Source: 2-02-FULL-48-14 sp041645035
GTDB lineage: Bacteria; Patescibacteriota; Gracilibacteria; UBA1369; 2-02-FULL-48-14
DNA: 23,164 nucleotides
Reading direction: 5' to 3'
Assembly: GCA_041645035.1 (NCBI GenBank)
Contig: JBAZQU010000016.1
Location: forward strand, 1 to 23,164
Made by a program: the position numbers and the translations under genes. Below, one piece after another: positions 7,740 through 14,070 of the stretch (the first letter of the stretch is position 1; each line of letters starts with the position of its first letter). The notes under the pieces were generated by a model that worked only from the letters and a program-made list of their open reading frames with translations, did no database searches and was not told the origin of the DNA.

Positions 7740-8040
7740 GTCCTTTTAACTTTTTTAGAGCAGTATTGATTTCTCTTTGTGGGATTTTTTGAGTTTTCTT
7801 TGTGAAGAAGTGAAGAAGAATGGCAGCACCCTTTTTATAAGTATAAAGGATACGAATTTCTTCGATGCCCTTTGTACGTAATTCAAAGAGATTTGGTGCG
7901 ATTTTCTTACTGTGTGGCATCCGTAGCTGTGCCCCGAATTCTTCCAACAAGTGAATCGTTCGGAAAACTTTAGATGACATTGTCTCCTCAAGGAGATGTA
8001 GGTCGTCCACCAATTTTTGGTCGAAAAATAATATTTTCAT
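7732..8040 (-). CDS. Gp49/HigB-like (RelE-superfamily) toxin
   Basis: Protein of 102 aa resembling the phage Gp49-like/HigB toxin family. Seen here are an LFELRTKGIEEIRILYTY beta-hairpin core (51-68) and a C-terminal HFFTKKTQKIPQREI segment (77-91), both characteristic of these ribosome-dependent mRNA interferases. An upstream ATG at 8157 would add 39 residues unlike the family. I chose the ATG at 8038-8040 because it gives the usual size, begins with the typical MKILFFD strand, and is preceded by ACT like many genes here. The antitoxin lies 27 bp downstream. Upstream is the region shared with the divergent sigma factor gene, including the phased CTGA repeats and a CATAAT -10-like site (rc of 8051-8056). 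Confidence 0.88.
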   Translation of the reverse strand: MKILFFDQKLVDDLHLLEETMSSKVFRTIHLLEEFGAQLRMPHSKKIAPNLFELRTKGIEEIRILYTYKKGAAILLHFFTKKTQKIPQREINTALKKLKGLD

Positions 8041-8077
8041 AGTAACCCCGATTATGCCCGACCATTTTCCAAAAGTC

Positions 8078-8110
8078 CTGACAAAAACCTGAAATTTTCC
8101 TGAATTCTTT
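8078..8110. promoter_or_regulatory. Three 11-bp-phased CTGA direct repeats next to the sigma promoter
   Basis: CTGAC at 8078, CTGAA at 8089 and CTGAA at 8100 are spaced exactly 11 bp apart with AT-rich fill. This is the same pattern and core as the four copies at 4880-4923. The third copy abuts the GCAACA -35 element of the sigma factor promoter (8111), a suitable position for an activator. The divergent toxin gene starts 38 bp to the left, so either side could be the target. Confidence 0.55.
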
Positions 8111-8138
8111 GCAACATTTCTTTCGCTCCTGCATTGTA
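8111..8138 (+). promoter_or_regulatory. ECF-type promoter of the sigma factor gene
   Basis: GCAACA (8111-8116), 12 bp, then CTGCATTGTA (8129-8138). The identical bipartite sequence with identical spacing recurs at 8703-8730 upstream of the next gene. The AAC in the -35 resembles the GGAAC-type -35 of many extracytoplasmic-function sigma factors, so autoregulation by the encoded sigma factor is likely. A start point at about 8145 would leave about 7 nt before the ATG at 8152. Confidence 0.6.
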
Positions 8139-8151
8139 TGTGCGAGAAATT

Positions 8152-8715
8152 ATGCATTTACAGGAAGAATCACGACTCGTTGCCGCTGCACGAAAAGACC
8201 CCACGGTGTTTGCTGTGCTTTTTGATGCGTATCATCCTAAGATCTTGGCCTATCTTATCCATCGAACTGGGGAAGTGGCTTTGGCGCAGGATCTGGCATC
8301 GGAAACTTTTTTTAAGGCACTGAGCAAACTCTGGCAGTTTCAATTCCGCTCCATTTCTTTTTCTGCCTGGCTCTACCGAATCGCCACGAATGAAATGAAT
8401 ATGTACTACCGTAGCAAGCGGCCGGTGTCTTTGGATGCGCTTATGGAGGGCTGTGGCTTTGATGCAAGTGATTCAAGCGACTTGGTGGAGGAACTTAAAG
8501 AAGCGGAAGAAAAACTCAGCCGTCAGAAAGACTTTTTGGAAATTCAGAAAAAACTGGAAAACTTGCCTTTCGTTTATCAAACGGTGATCACGCTCCGCTA
8601 CTTAGAAGAAAAGGATTTTCCGGAAATTGCGGAGATCATGGGAAAGCGGAAAGGCACGGTGCGGTCGCTTCTTTCCCGCGGCCTCCAAAAGCTCAGAAAC
8701 GTGCAACAAAAGTGA
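8152..8715 (+). CDS. ECF-family RNA polymerase sigma factor (sigma-70 group IV)
   Basis: Small sigma factor of 187 aa with only regions 2 and 4. Region 2 covers about residues 21-90 (LFDAYHPKILAYL, then AQDLASETFFKAL, then FSAWLYRIATNEMNMYYR). Region 4 covers about 125-184 (LPFVYQTVITLRYLE, then the helix-turn-helix FPEIAEIMGKRKGTVRSLLSRG). It should direct RNA polymerase to a special promoter set. A TTG codon at 8134 could extend it by six residues, but that codon lies inside the likely -10 element, so I take the ATG at 8152. The gene downstream encodes a single-pass membrane protein fitting an anti-sigma factor. The last codons overlap a second copy of the promoter motif. Confidence 0.93.
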   Translation: MHLQEESRLVAAARKDPTVFAVLFDAYHPKILAYLIHRTGEVALAQDLASETFFKALSKLWQFQFRSISFSAWLYRIATNEMNMYYRSKRPVSLDALMEGCGFDASDSSDLVEELKEAEEKLSRQKDFLEIQKKLENLPFVYQTVITLRYLEEKDFPEIAEIMGKRKGTVRSLLSRGLQKLRNVQQK

Positions 8716-8730
8716 GACGTCTGCATTGTA
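8703..8730 (+). promoter_or_regulatory. Second copy of the ECF-type promoter, upstream of the anti-sigma-like gene
   Basis: GCAACA (8703-8708), 12 bp, then CTGCATTGTA (8721-8730), identical in both boxes and in spacing to the promoter at 8111-8138, while the spacers themselves are unrelated. The -35 box lies inside the last codons of the sigma gene. A start point near 8737 would give the downstream gene a leader of about 33 nt. This lets the membrane protein be made separately from the sigma factor. Confidence 0.6.
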
Positions 8731-8769
8731 ACTGTGGAAGCTTCCTTTTTACTTCCAACCTTCAAAACT

Positions 8770-9441
8770 ATGAAACCCATTGAAGAAAAACTCGAGCACG
8801 TGAGCAAGTCCACACCGGACCTGCCGCTGCACCGCGCTCAGCTGCGCCGAGCTTTGCTGGCTTCAAAACAGTTTGAAGGTTCAACCTTTTCTTTTATGAA
8901 GAAACTTTTACCGGTGGGACTGGCCTTGGCTATCCTCATCACATTTAATACTCTCCAAGAACCAGATTCTGTCTTAGACCTCACGCCTACGGTGAGTGCT
9001 CAGGAGCTTGTTCAAGATATGATTTCTAAATTAAAAACGTTAAGTCCCGAAGAAACCGAAGCTATTCAAGAAAAACTTGGAACTCAGGAGATGGCGTCTT
9101 ACTTCAGTGAGGCTTTAGTTGCCGATAGTCTTGATTATGCTGAATCTCAGAAAATTGTAAATTGTGATGAGCTTGATCAACTCCAATATGACACTATGGT
9201 AGAAGTGAGTATTGAAGATTGGGGTATGGAGTCCGTTCCTCAGTGCAATGCCGTCTTTTTCCCGGAAAGCGACCTTCTTTATAAGATCCCTTTTGGAACA
9301 ATTCCGGATCTTACTTTCGTCAGCTTCTCAAATGACTCAGGTGAATCGGTAATTATTGGAATCAATGGAGAGACTTTACCAGTTTTCCTACAGGTTGTTG
9401 GGGATGATGTTGAGATACTGGAAATGACTATTGAAGAATAA
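8770..9441 (+). CDS. Single-pass membrane protein, probable anti-sigma factor
   Basis: Protein of 223 aa when started at the ATG at 8770 (preceded by ACT); a GTG at 8734 would add 12 unlikely residues. It has a cytoplasmic, basic helical N-terminus (1-45), one transmembrane helix (about 46-63, LLPVGLALAILITFNTL), and an exported acidic domain of about 160 residues with exactly two cysteines (C132 and C159) that could form a disulfide. Location right after an ECF sigma gene, the topology and the shared promoter motif all point to an anti-sigma factor that holds the sigma at the membrane. I see no zinc-binding HXXXCXXC motif, so it is not a ZAS-type protein. No family recognised; the function is inferred from topology and context. 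Confidence 0.75.
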   Translation: MKPIEEKLEHVSKSTPDLPLHRAQLRRALLASKQFEGSTFSFMKKLLPVGLALAILITFNTLQEPDSVLDLTPTVSAQELVQDMISKLKTLSPEETEAIQEKLGTQEMASYFSEALVADSLDYAESQKIVNCDELDQLQYDTMVEVSIEDWGMESVPQCNAVFFPESDLLYKIPFGTIPDLTFVSFSNDSGESVIIGINGETLPVFLQVVGDDVEILEMTIEE

Positions 9442-9444
9442 CTC

Positions 9445-9498
9445 TTGACTACAACTCGGTCTCAGCTAAAATTAGCACTGCCAAAACTGGAGTGCTAA
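9445..9498 (+). promoter_or_regulatory. groES-groEL promoter with CIRCE operator
   Basis: The -35 TTGACT (9445-9450), a 16-bp spacer and the -10 TAAAAT (9467-9472) form a good housekeeping promoter. A CIRCE inverted repeat follows at once: TTAGCACTG (9472-9480), 9 bp, GAGTGCTAA (9490-9498). It matches the TTAGCACTC-N9-GAGTGCTAA consensus except for one base. CIRCE is the binding site of the heat-shock repressor HrcA, so the chaperonin operon is expected to be derepressed on heat or misfolding stress. Confidence 0.93.
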
Positions 9499-9521
9499 TT
9501 TAGTATCTAACCAAACTATTT

Positions 9522-9797
9522 ATGTCCAAACTACAACCTCTTGCAGGTTACGTGGTGGTGAAGCGGGAAGAAGAAGCTTCGCAGACCTCGTCCGGTATTT
9601 ATTTAACAGATTCTGCCAAAGAAAAACCTCAACGTGGGGAAGTGATGGCGGTGGGAGCTGGTAAAGAAGGAAAGAACCCTCAGGTCATAGTGGGGCAAAA
9701 GGTGCTCTTCAAAAAGTACGGGCCTACGGAAGTGGAAATGGATGGGAAAGAGATGCTCTTGCTCGAAGAAGACGATATTTTGGCGATCATTGGGTAA
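9522..9797 (+). CDS. groES: Co-chaperonin GroES
   Basis: Cap subunit of the GroEL folding chamber. The 91-aa product has the usual short form: an N-terminal LQPLAGYVVVKREEEA strand, the mobile loop QTSSGIYLTDSA (about residues 21-32), and a C-terminal LLEEDDILAII. It is the first gene after the CIRCE promoter and is followed by groEL after 29 bp, the classical operon. The start follows AAACTATTT with no Shine-Dalgarno. Confidence 0.98.
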   Translation: MSKLQPLAGYVVVKREEEASQTSSGIYLTDSAKEKPQRGEVMAVGAGKEGKNPQVIVGQKVLFKKYGPTEVEMDGKEMLLLEEDDILAIIG

Positions 9798-9826
9798 GTT
9801 TCTTTAAATTCTAATTTCAAAATACT

Positions 9827-11461
9827 ATGGCTAAGAAAATTCTATTCCAAGATGAAGCTCGTCAAAAACTCCTCAGTGGAGTGAAGCAACTTTCGGATGC
9901 GGTTCGAATAACCATGGGGCCCAAGGGCCGCAATGTGTTGCTCGAAAAAAAGTTCGGTGGTCCCGTGATCACGAACGACGGAGTGACGATTGCAAAGGAA
10001 ATCGATCTCAAGGATCCGGAGGAAAATGTGGGAGCTCAACTGGTTAAAGAAGTAGCGACGCGAACCAACGATGTGGCCGGGGACGGAACCACGACCGCAA
10101 CTATTTTGGCCTGTGCGCTCCTTGAAGAAGGAATCCGCAACGTGGTGGCGGGAGCGAATCCCATTCTGCTTAAAAAGGGAATGGATAAAGCGCTTCGCAA
10201 AGTGGTGGAACGTTTGGATGAGATGGCGAAGCCGCTTAAAAATCAGAAAGAGGTGGCTCAAGTGGCCACGATTTCCGCTCAAGATAGCGAGATAGGTGAA
10301 GTGGTCGCCGAGCTCATGGAAAAAGTGGGGCACGACGGCGCCATCACCGTGGAGGAGAGCCAGCGTGGCATCGGAATTTCCATGCGCATCGTGGAAGGGA
10401 TGCAATTCGACAACGGTTTCATCGCTCCTTACATGATCACGGATACAAATCGAATGGAGGCCGTGTATGAGGACGTGAAGATTCTCATTACCGACAAAAA
10501 AATTAGCAATTTCAAAGATCTTTTGCCGATTTTGGAAGCGGTGGTGCAGTCCGGCAAAAAGGAACTCGTGATTATTGCCGAAGATGTGGACGGAGACGCG
10601 CTCACAAACATCATTGTGAATAAGCTTCGCGGCGGATTCAGCATTTTGGCCATCAAGGCTCCCGGATTTGGGGATCGTCGCAAAGAAATGCTCAAGGACA
10701 TTGCCGTGCTTACAGGTGGAACCGTGATTTCTGAGGAAGTGGGGCTCAAGCTTGAAAGCGTCGGTCTGAGTGATTTGGGAGAAGCCAAGAAAGTGGTTGC
10801 CGGCAAAGACCACACCATGATTATTGACGGGAAGGGTAGCCACAAAGATGTGGAACATCGTGTGGCTGAAATCAAGGCGCAAATGGAGTCTACCAAGTCC
10901 GATTTTGATCGAGAAAAACTCCAGGAACGTGTGGCAAAAATGAGTGGCGGAGTGGGGATAATTGAAGTGGGGGCCGCGACCGAAATCGAGATGAAGGAAA
11001 AGAAAACTCGCATCGAAGACGCGCTTAACGCGACTAAGGCGGCGGTTCAGGAGGGAATTGTGGCGGGAGGAGGAGTGGCTTATCTACACGCCTCTAAGGT
11101 GCTCGAGCATCTTAAGGGGGAAAATGAGGATGAAGATACCGGGATTCGATTGATTCATTTCGTACTTTTTGCACCTATTCGACAAATCGCCGAGAATGCA
11201 GGGAAAAATGGGGAAGTAGTTATTACGGAAGTGTTGAAAGGAGAATTGGGAAGATATGGCTACGATGCGCTCAAAGATGAATACGTGGATATGTTTGAAG
11301 CCGGGATCGTGGACCCCAAAATGGTGACCCGCAGCGCACTCGAGAACGCCGTTTCTGTTGCCGGAACCGTGCTCACTACAGGTGCAACCGTGACCGAAAT
11401 CCCCGAAGAGAAACCAGCCGGAGATATGGGTGGCATGCCGAGTATGGGAGATATGATGTAG
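9827..11461 (+). CDS. groEL: Chaperonin GroEL
   Basis: ATP-driven 60-kDa chaperonin that encloses and folds cytoplasmic proteins with GroES. The 544-aa product is of normal length, with the ATP-binding segments RITMGPKGRNV and NDGVTIAKEI, the DVAGDGTTTAT loop near residue 85, and the family motif GGGVAYL near 415. It ends in a Gly/Met-rich tail (GDMGGMPSMGDMM), as in typical bacterial GroEL. It is the second gene of the CIRCE-controlled operon and is followed within 10 bp by a strong terminator. A 346-codon open frame on the opposite strand is a by-product of its codon usage. Confidence 0.99.
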   Translation: MAKKILFQDEARQKLLSGVKQLSDAVRITMGPKGRNVLLEKKFGGPVITNDGVTIAKEIDLKDPEENVGAQLVKEVATRTNDVAGDGTTTATILACALLEEGIRNVVAGANPILLKKGMDKALRKVVERLDEMAKPLKNQKEVAQVATISAQDSEIGEVVAELMEKVGHDGAITVEESQRGIGISMRIVEGMQFDNGFIAPYMITDTNRMEAVYEDVKILITDKKISNFKDLLPILEAVVQSGKKELVIIAEDVDGDALTNIIVNKLRGGFSILAIKAPGFGDRRKEMLKDIAVLTGGTVISEEVGLKLESVGLSDLGEAKKVVAGKDHTMIIDGKGSHKDVEHRVAEIKAQMESTKSDFDREKLQERVAKMSGGVGIIEVGAATEIEMKEKKTRIEDALNATKAAVQEGIVAGGGVAYLHASKVLEHLKGENEDEDTGIRLIHFVLFAPIRQIAENAGKNGEVVITEVLKGELGRYGYDALKDEYVDMFEAGIVDPKMVTRSALENAVSVAGTVLTTGATVTEIPEEKPAGDMGGMPSMGDMM

Positions 11462-11469
11462 TCCAACCT

Positions 11470-11500
11470 AAAAGCCTCCTTGTAAAAAAGGGGCTTTTTT
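11470..11500 (+). terminator. Intrinsic terminator of groES-groEL
   Basis: The stem AAAAGCC (11470-11476) plus CCTT (11478-11481) pairs with AAGG (11488-11491) plus GGCTTTT (11492-11498), with one bulged T, a short loop and a run of six T at 11495-11500. This is a standard Rho-independent terminator 9 bp after the groEL stop. Confidence 0.88.
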
Positions 11501-11508
11501 GCTATACT
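11480..11508 (+). promoter_or_regulatory. Promoter nested in the groEL terminator
   Basis: The -35 TTGTAA (11480-11485) lies in the terminator loop, followed by a 17-bp spacer and -10 TATACT (11503-11508). A start point at about 11515 would leave about 17 nt before the GTG start at 11532. It probably drives the two orphan genes, pilT and the cyclic-nucleotide-binding gene, which follow with no gap larger than 15 bp. Confidence 0.6.
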
Positions 11509-11531
11509 TATAAGATTTAAACAGCCTCCAC

Positions 11532-11801
11532 GTGGATATCACTCAAACAAAAGACCAAAAGATTGCCGTTGCGGCACAAAAAATGGCGCGCAGTGAAGCC
11601 TTTAGTGAGGTTTTGAAACTCACGTCTGAGCAGTGGGCCGCCTTCCTTGCGAAAATGGATGAAGGAGGGGTGGAAGACTGCTTACTTTTACTCAAAGAAG
11701 AAGACGAAATGTACCGAGGAATAGAGGAAAAATGTCATCGTCGCCATGAGGCGAATAAAAAGCGATTACTCAGTAGGCTAACCTCAAAAGATGGCCATTA
11801 A
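11532..11801 (+). CDS. Small helical orphan protein (89 aa)
   Basis: Not recognised. The 89-aa product is highly charged and predicted helical, with no signal or membrane segment. The C-terminal third is basic (KCHRRHEANKKRLLSRL, about 67-83). It starts with GTG at 11532 just downstream of a good promoter; an ATG at residue 18 is an alternative. Its end overlaps the next gene by 11 bp, indicating coupling with the 400-aa protein. No hint of function beyond position in the pilT block. Confidence 0.65.
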   Translation: MDITQTKDQKIAVAAQKMARSEAFSEVLKLTSEQWAAFLAKMDEGGVEDCLLLLKEEDEMYRGIEEKCHRRHEANKKRLLSRLTSKDGH

Positions 11802-12993
11802 TATCCCACAACTCGGAGGTTCAGAAGGTTTCGATGGAGACGCCATTAAAGGGGCTCTTGAGAAAAAAATCGTGGAAGGCTTGGGTGTGGATGAGAATTT
11901 GAAAAACTGGGCCAATGCTGAAGATCCTAAAGACAGAGATGAATTTGAGGCCAAGTTGATGCAAATTCGGCCCAAAGACTGGAAGGAGTTTATTACTACG
12001 GAAGGGCAAATTAAATTAGAGGCGCTCAGGGATAAACTCACGATAAAAGAGAAACTTTCTATGCTTGCTTCTCATATTCTTGGAGAACAATTCTTTTCAA
12101 TTTTCTTTTCGGGGAAAAAAGACAATGTTACCGCTCTCGGTATGGAGGAAGCTACGGACTATTTTGCTCGCAATCCTGATAAAGGTGCTCGTAAAATGGG
12201 TAAACATTTGGTTTGGGATCAAACGCTATTTGGTTCCCTTCAACCGCTGTTCAGTTTGGCAAATTTGGTAAACGACAAATCCGGAGAAGGTAAGGAAGCT
12301 TTCCCCCTTGTTCCCGGTACTTTTTGGTTTATGAATATGGCCGTTTCGGAAGGAGGTCCCAAGTTGATGCCAACGATGTATTCCGTGCTCAGACACGCTT
12401 GTGAACAAGCCGGAGTAAAGCTCACTTTTTTGAGGCCCGGGGAAAAACCCGTCGAAGCACCAAATTTGGGTGAGAAGGAAATCAAACTTTCTTTTTTGAA
12501 CCCTCAAAGTATTCCGACGAAACCGGATGGTACGGTGGATTTGGAGCTTTTGGATTGGTACGTTGAATGTTATGACAAAGCACCGTGTATGATTATGCGA
12601 GGAGGGCCCTTGATCGCAGCTATTTTGAAGCGAAAAGGAGAAACGGTGGAAACCGCGATCAGCACAGAAAATGCCAATCTTGGCGGACAGGGCATGGAAC
12701 CAATTTTAAATACGATACCAAAAATAGGGGAGCCGGAAATTCAAAAAGAGGCACTTAAGCCTGTCGAACTACTCCCAAAAACTCCCGATGGGAAGGTGGA
12801 TAAAGCTAAACTTGAAGAATACAGAATCGCAGACGAAAGAAATGCGGCTACTTGGCTTACGCCTTATCAGAAAGCCGGAGTTTTTGTGCTCCAAAGGTGC
12901 CCAGTCGAACAAGCATTGGCAAAAGCGGGAATTGCCGCTACGGACCCTAATTACGCAAAGCTTAAAACAGACTTGGAAAGTTTGGCCGCTTAA
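11791..12993 (+). CDS. Orphan protein with an internal PDG repeat (400 aa)
   Basis: Not recognised. The 400-aa protein lacks a signal peptide and membrane helices. The N-terminal half (1-200) is helical with some hydrophobic stretches. The C-terminal half shows two related segments: LNPQSIPTKPDGTVD at 236-250 and LKPVELLPKTPDGKVD at 322-337, each followed by an acidic/aromatic helix, about 87 residues apart. The repeats suggest a duplicated small domain, perhaps for binding. It overlaps the 89-aa gene by 11 bp and lies 15 bp before pilT, so it could serve pilus function or simply share the transcript. Confidence 0.85.
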   Translation: MAINIPQLGGSEGFDGDAIKGALEKKIVEGLGVDENLKNWANAEDPKDRDEFEAKLMQIRPKDWKEFITTEGQIKLEALRDKLTIKEKLSMLASHILGEQFFSIFFSGKKDNVTALGMEEATDYFARNPDKGARKMGKHLVWDQTLFGSLQPLFSLANLVNDKSGEGKEAFPLVPGTFWFMNMAVSEGGPKLMPTMYSVLRHACEQAGVKLTFLRPGEKPVEAPNLGEKEIKLSFLNPQSIPTKPDGTVDLELLDWYVECYDKAPCMIMRGGPLIAAILKRKGETVETAISTENANLGGQGMEPILNTIPKIGEPEIQKEALKPVELLPKTPDGKVDKAKLEEYRIADERNAATWLTPYQKAGVFVLQRCPVEQALAKAGIAATDPNYAKLKTDLESLAA

Positions 12994-13008
12994 CAACAAA
13001 CCTCTTTT

Positions 13009-14070
13009 ATGGACATCAACCTGTACCTCAAGCAAGTCACGGAAAGCCATTCGCCGGACCTTCACCTCAAAGTGGGGCGGGTTCCGTTGGTGCGATTGGC
13101 AACCGGAGAAATTTTTGAAATGCAGGATGCGGAGGTGATGACCGTGCATTCCATTGAGGAAGTGATCGCCCAAATTTTGATCCCCGAAAAACTGGTGTCC
13201 TACAAGGAAAAACAAGAAATTGATACTTCGTACGCCGTGATGGGAACCGGGCGCTTTCGCGTGAATGTTTTTATGGATTCAGACGGACCCGCCCTTGCAT
13301 TCCGAAGTATCCCGAGTGAAATTCCCACGCTGCAAAGTTTGGGATTGCCGGAGATTTTGAAACGATTTACTCAAAAATCGAAGGGGCTTGTCATTGTGAC
13401 AGGACCTACGGGTAGTGGTAAATCAACCACTTTGGCAGCCATGCTTAATGAGATAAACATAAGCCGCCGCGTACACATTATTACCGTGGAAGATCCTATT
13501 GAATTTGTGCATCAACCTAAAATGGCGCTTATAACGCAACGTGAGGTGGGAACGCATACTCAATCTTTTCCCATGGCTATCCGTGCCGCGCTGCGTGAAG
13601 ATCCGGATGTGATTTTGGTGGGAGAAATGCGTGACCTCGAAACCATTTCGTCTGCCATTACGCTTGCGGAAACCGGGCACTTGGTGCTCGCCACGCTGCA
13701 CACGCAGGACGCCGCACAAAGTATCGACCGTATCATTGATATTTTTCCTCCTCATCAACAAGCTCAAATCCGAACCCAGCTTTCAACGACGCTGCTCGGG
13801 GTGGTGGCGCAACGACTTATTCCTCGCGCGGATGGAAGCGGGCGGGCGCTGGCACTTGAAATTCTGGTTCGTAATGATGCAATCACCAATTGTATTAAAG
13901 AAGGAAACACGCATCAGATTTACTCCATGATGCAGATCGGTAAGGAAGACGGCATGATCACGCTCGACTCCTCGCTGGCTGAACTCTTCAAAAATGGAAT
14001 TATTTCCGAACAGGACATGTTGCTGCGAGCACATGATCCCGAACTTATCGCTAACCTGATGCAATCATGA
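13009..14070 (+). CDS. pilT: Type IV pilus retraction ATPase PilT
   Basis: Hexameric cytoplasmic motor that depolymerises type IV pili, giving twitching motility and possibly DNA uptake. The 353-aa product has the full family length and motifs: Walker A GPTGSGKST (132-140), the AIRAALREDPD box (190-200; AIRNLRE in the family), Walker B VILVGEMRD (201-209), and the His box HLVLATLHT (224-232). The C-terminal element GMITLDSSLAELF is typical of PilT rather than PilB. It is followed by a gene overlapping by 4 bp (ATGA) that encodes a cyclic-nucleotide-binding protein. No other pilus genes are in the window. Confidence 0.96.
   Translation: MDINLYLKQVTESHSPDLHLKVGRVPLVRLATGEIFEMQDAEVMTVHSIEEVIAQILIPEKLVSYKEKQEIDTSYAVMGTGRFRVNVFMDSDGPALAFRSIPSEIPTLQSLGLPEILKRFTQKSKGLVIVTGPTGSGKSTTLAAMLNEINISRRVHIITVEDPIEFVHQPKMALITQREVGTHTQSFPMAIRAALREDPDVILVGEMRDLETISSAITLAETGHLVLATLHTQDAAQSIDRIIDIFPPHQQAQIRTQLSTTLLGVVAQRLIPRADGSGRALALEILVRNDAITNCIKEGNTHQIYSMMQIGKEDGMITLDSSLAELFKNGIISEQDMLLRAHDPELIANLMQS

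Noticed and set aside
8134..8151. TTG start extending the sigma factor by six residues
   Set aside because: The TTG lies inside the CTGCATTGTA promoter element that is duplicated at 8721-8730; the ATG at 8152 gives a normal ECF N-terminus.
8041..8157. N-terminal extension of the Gp49/HigB-like toxin from ATG 8157
   Set aside because: The extra 39 residues do not resemble the family and would run across the phased repeats and the sigma promoter.
9842..10882. Long open frame of 346 codons antisense to groEL
   Set aside because: It mirrors groEL codon structure, has a His/Phe-rich composition typical of antisense shadows, and has no promoter or homology.
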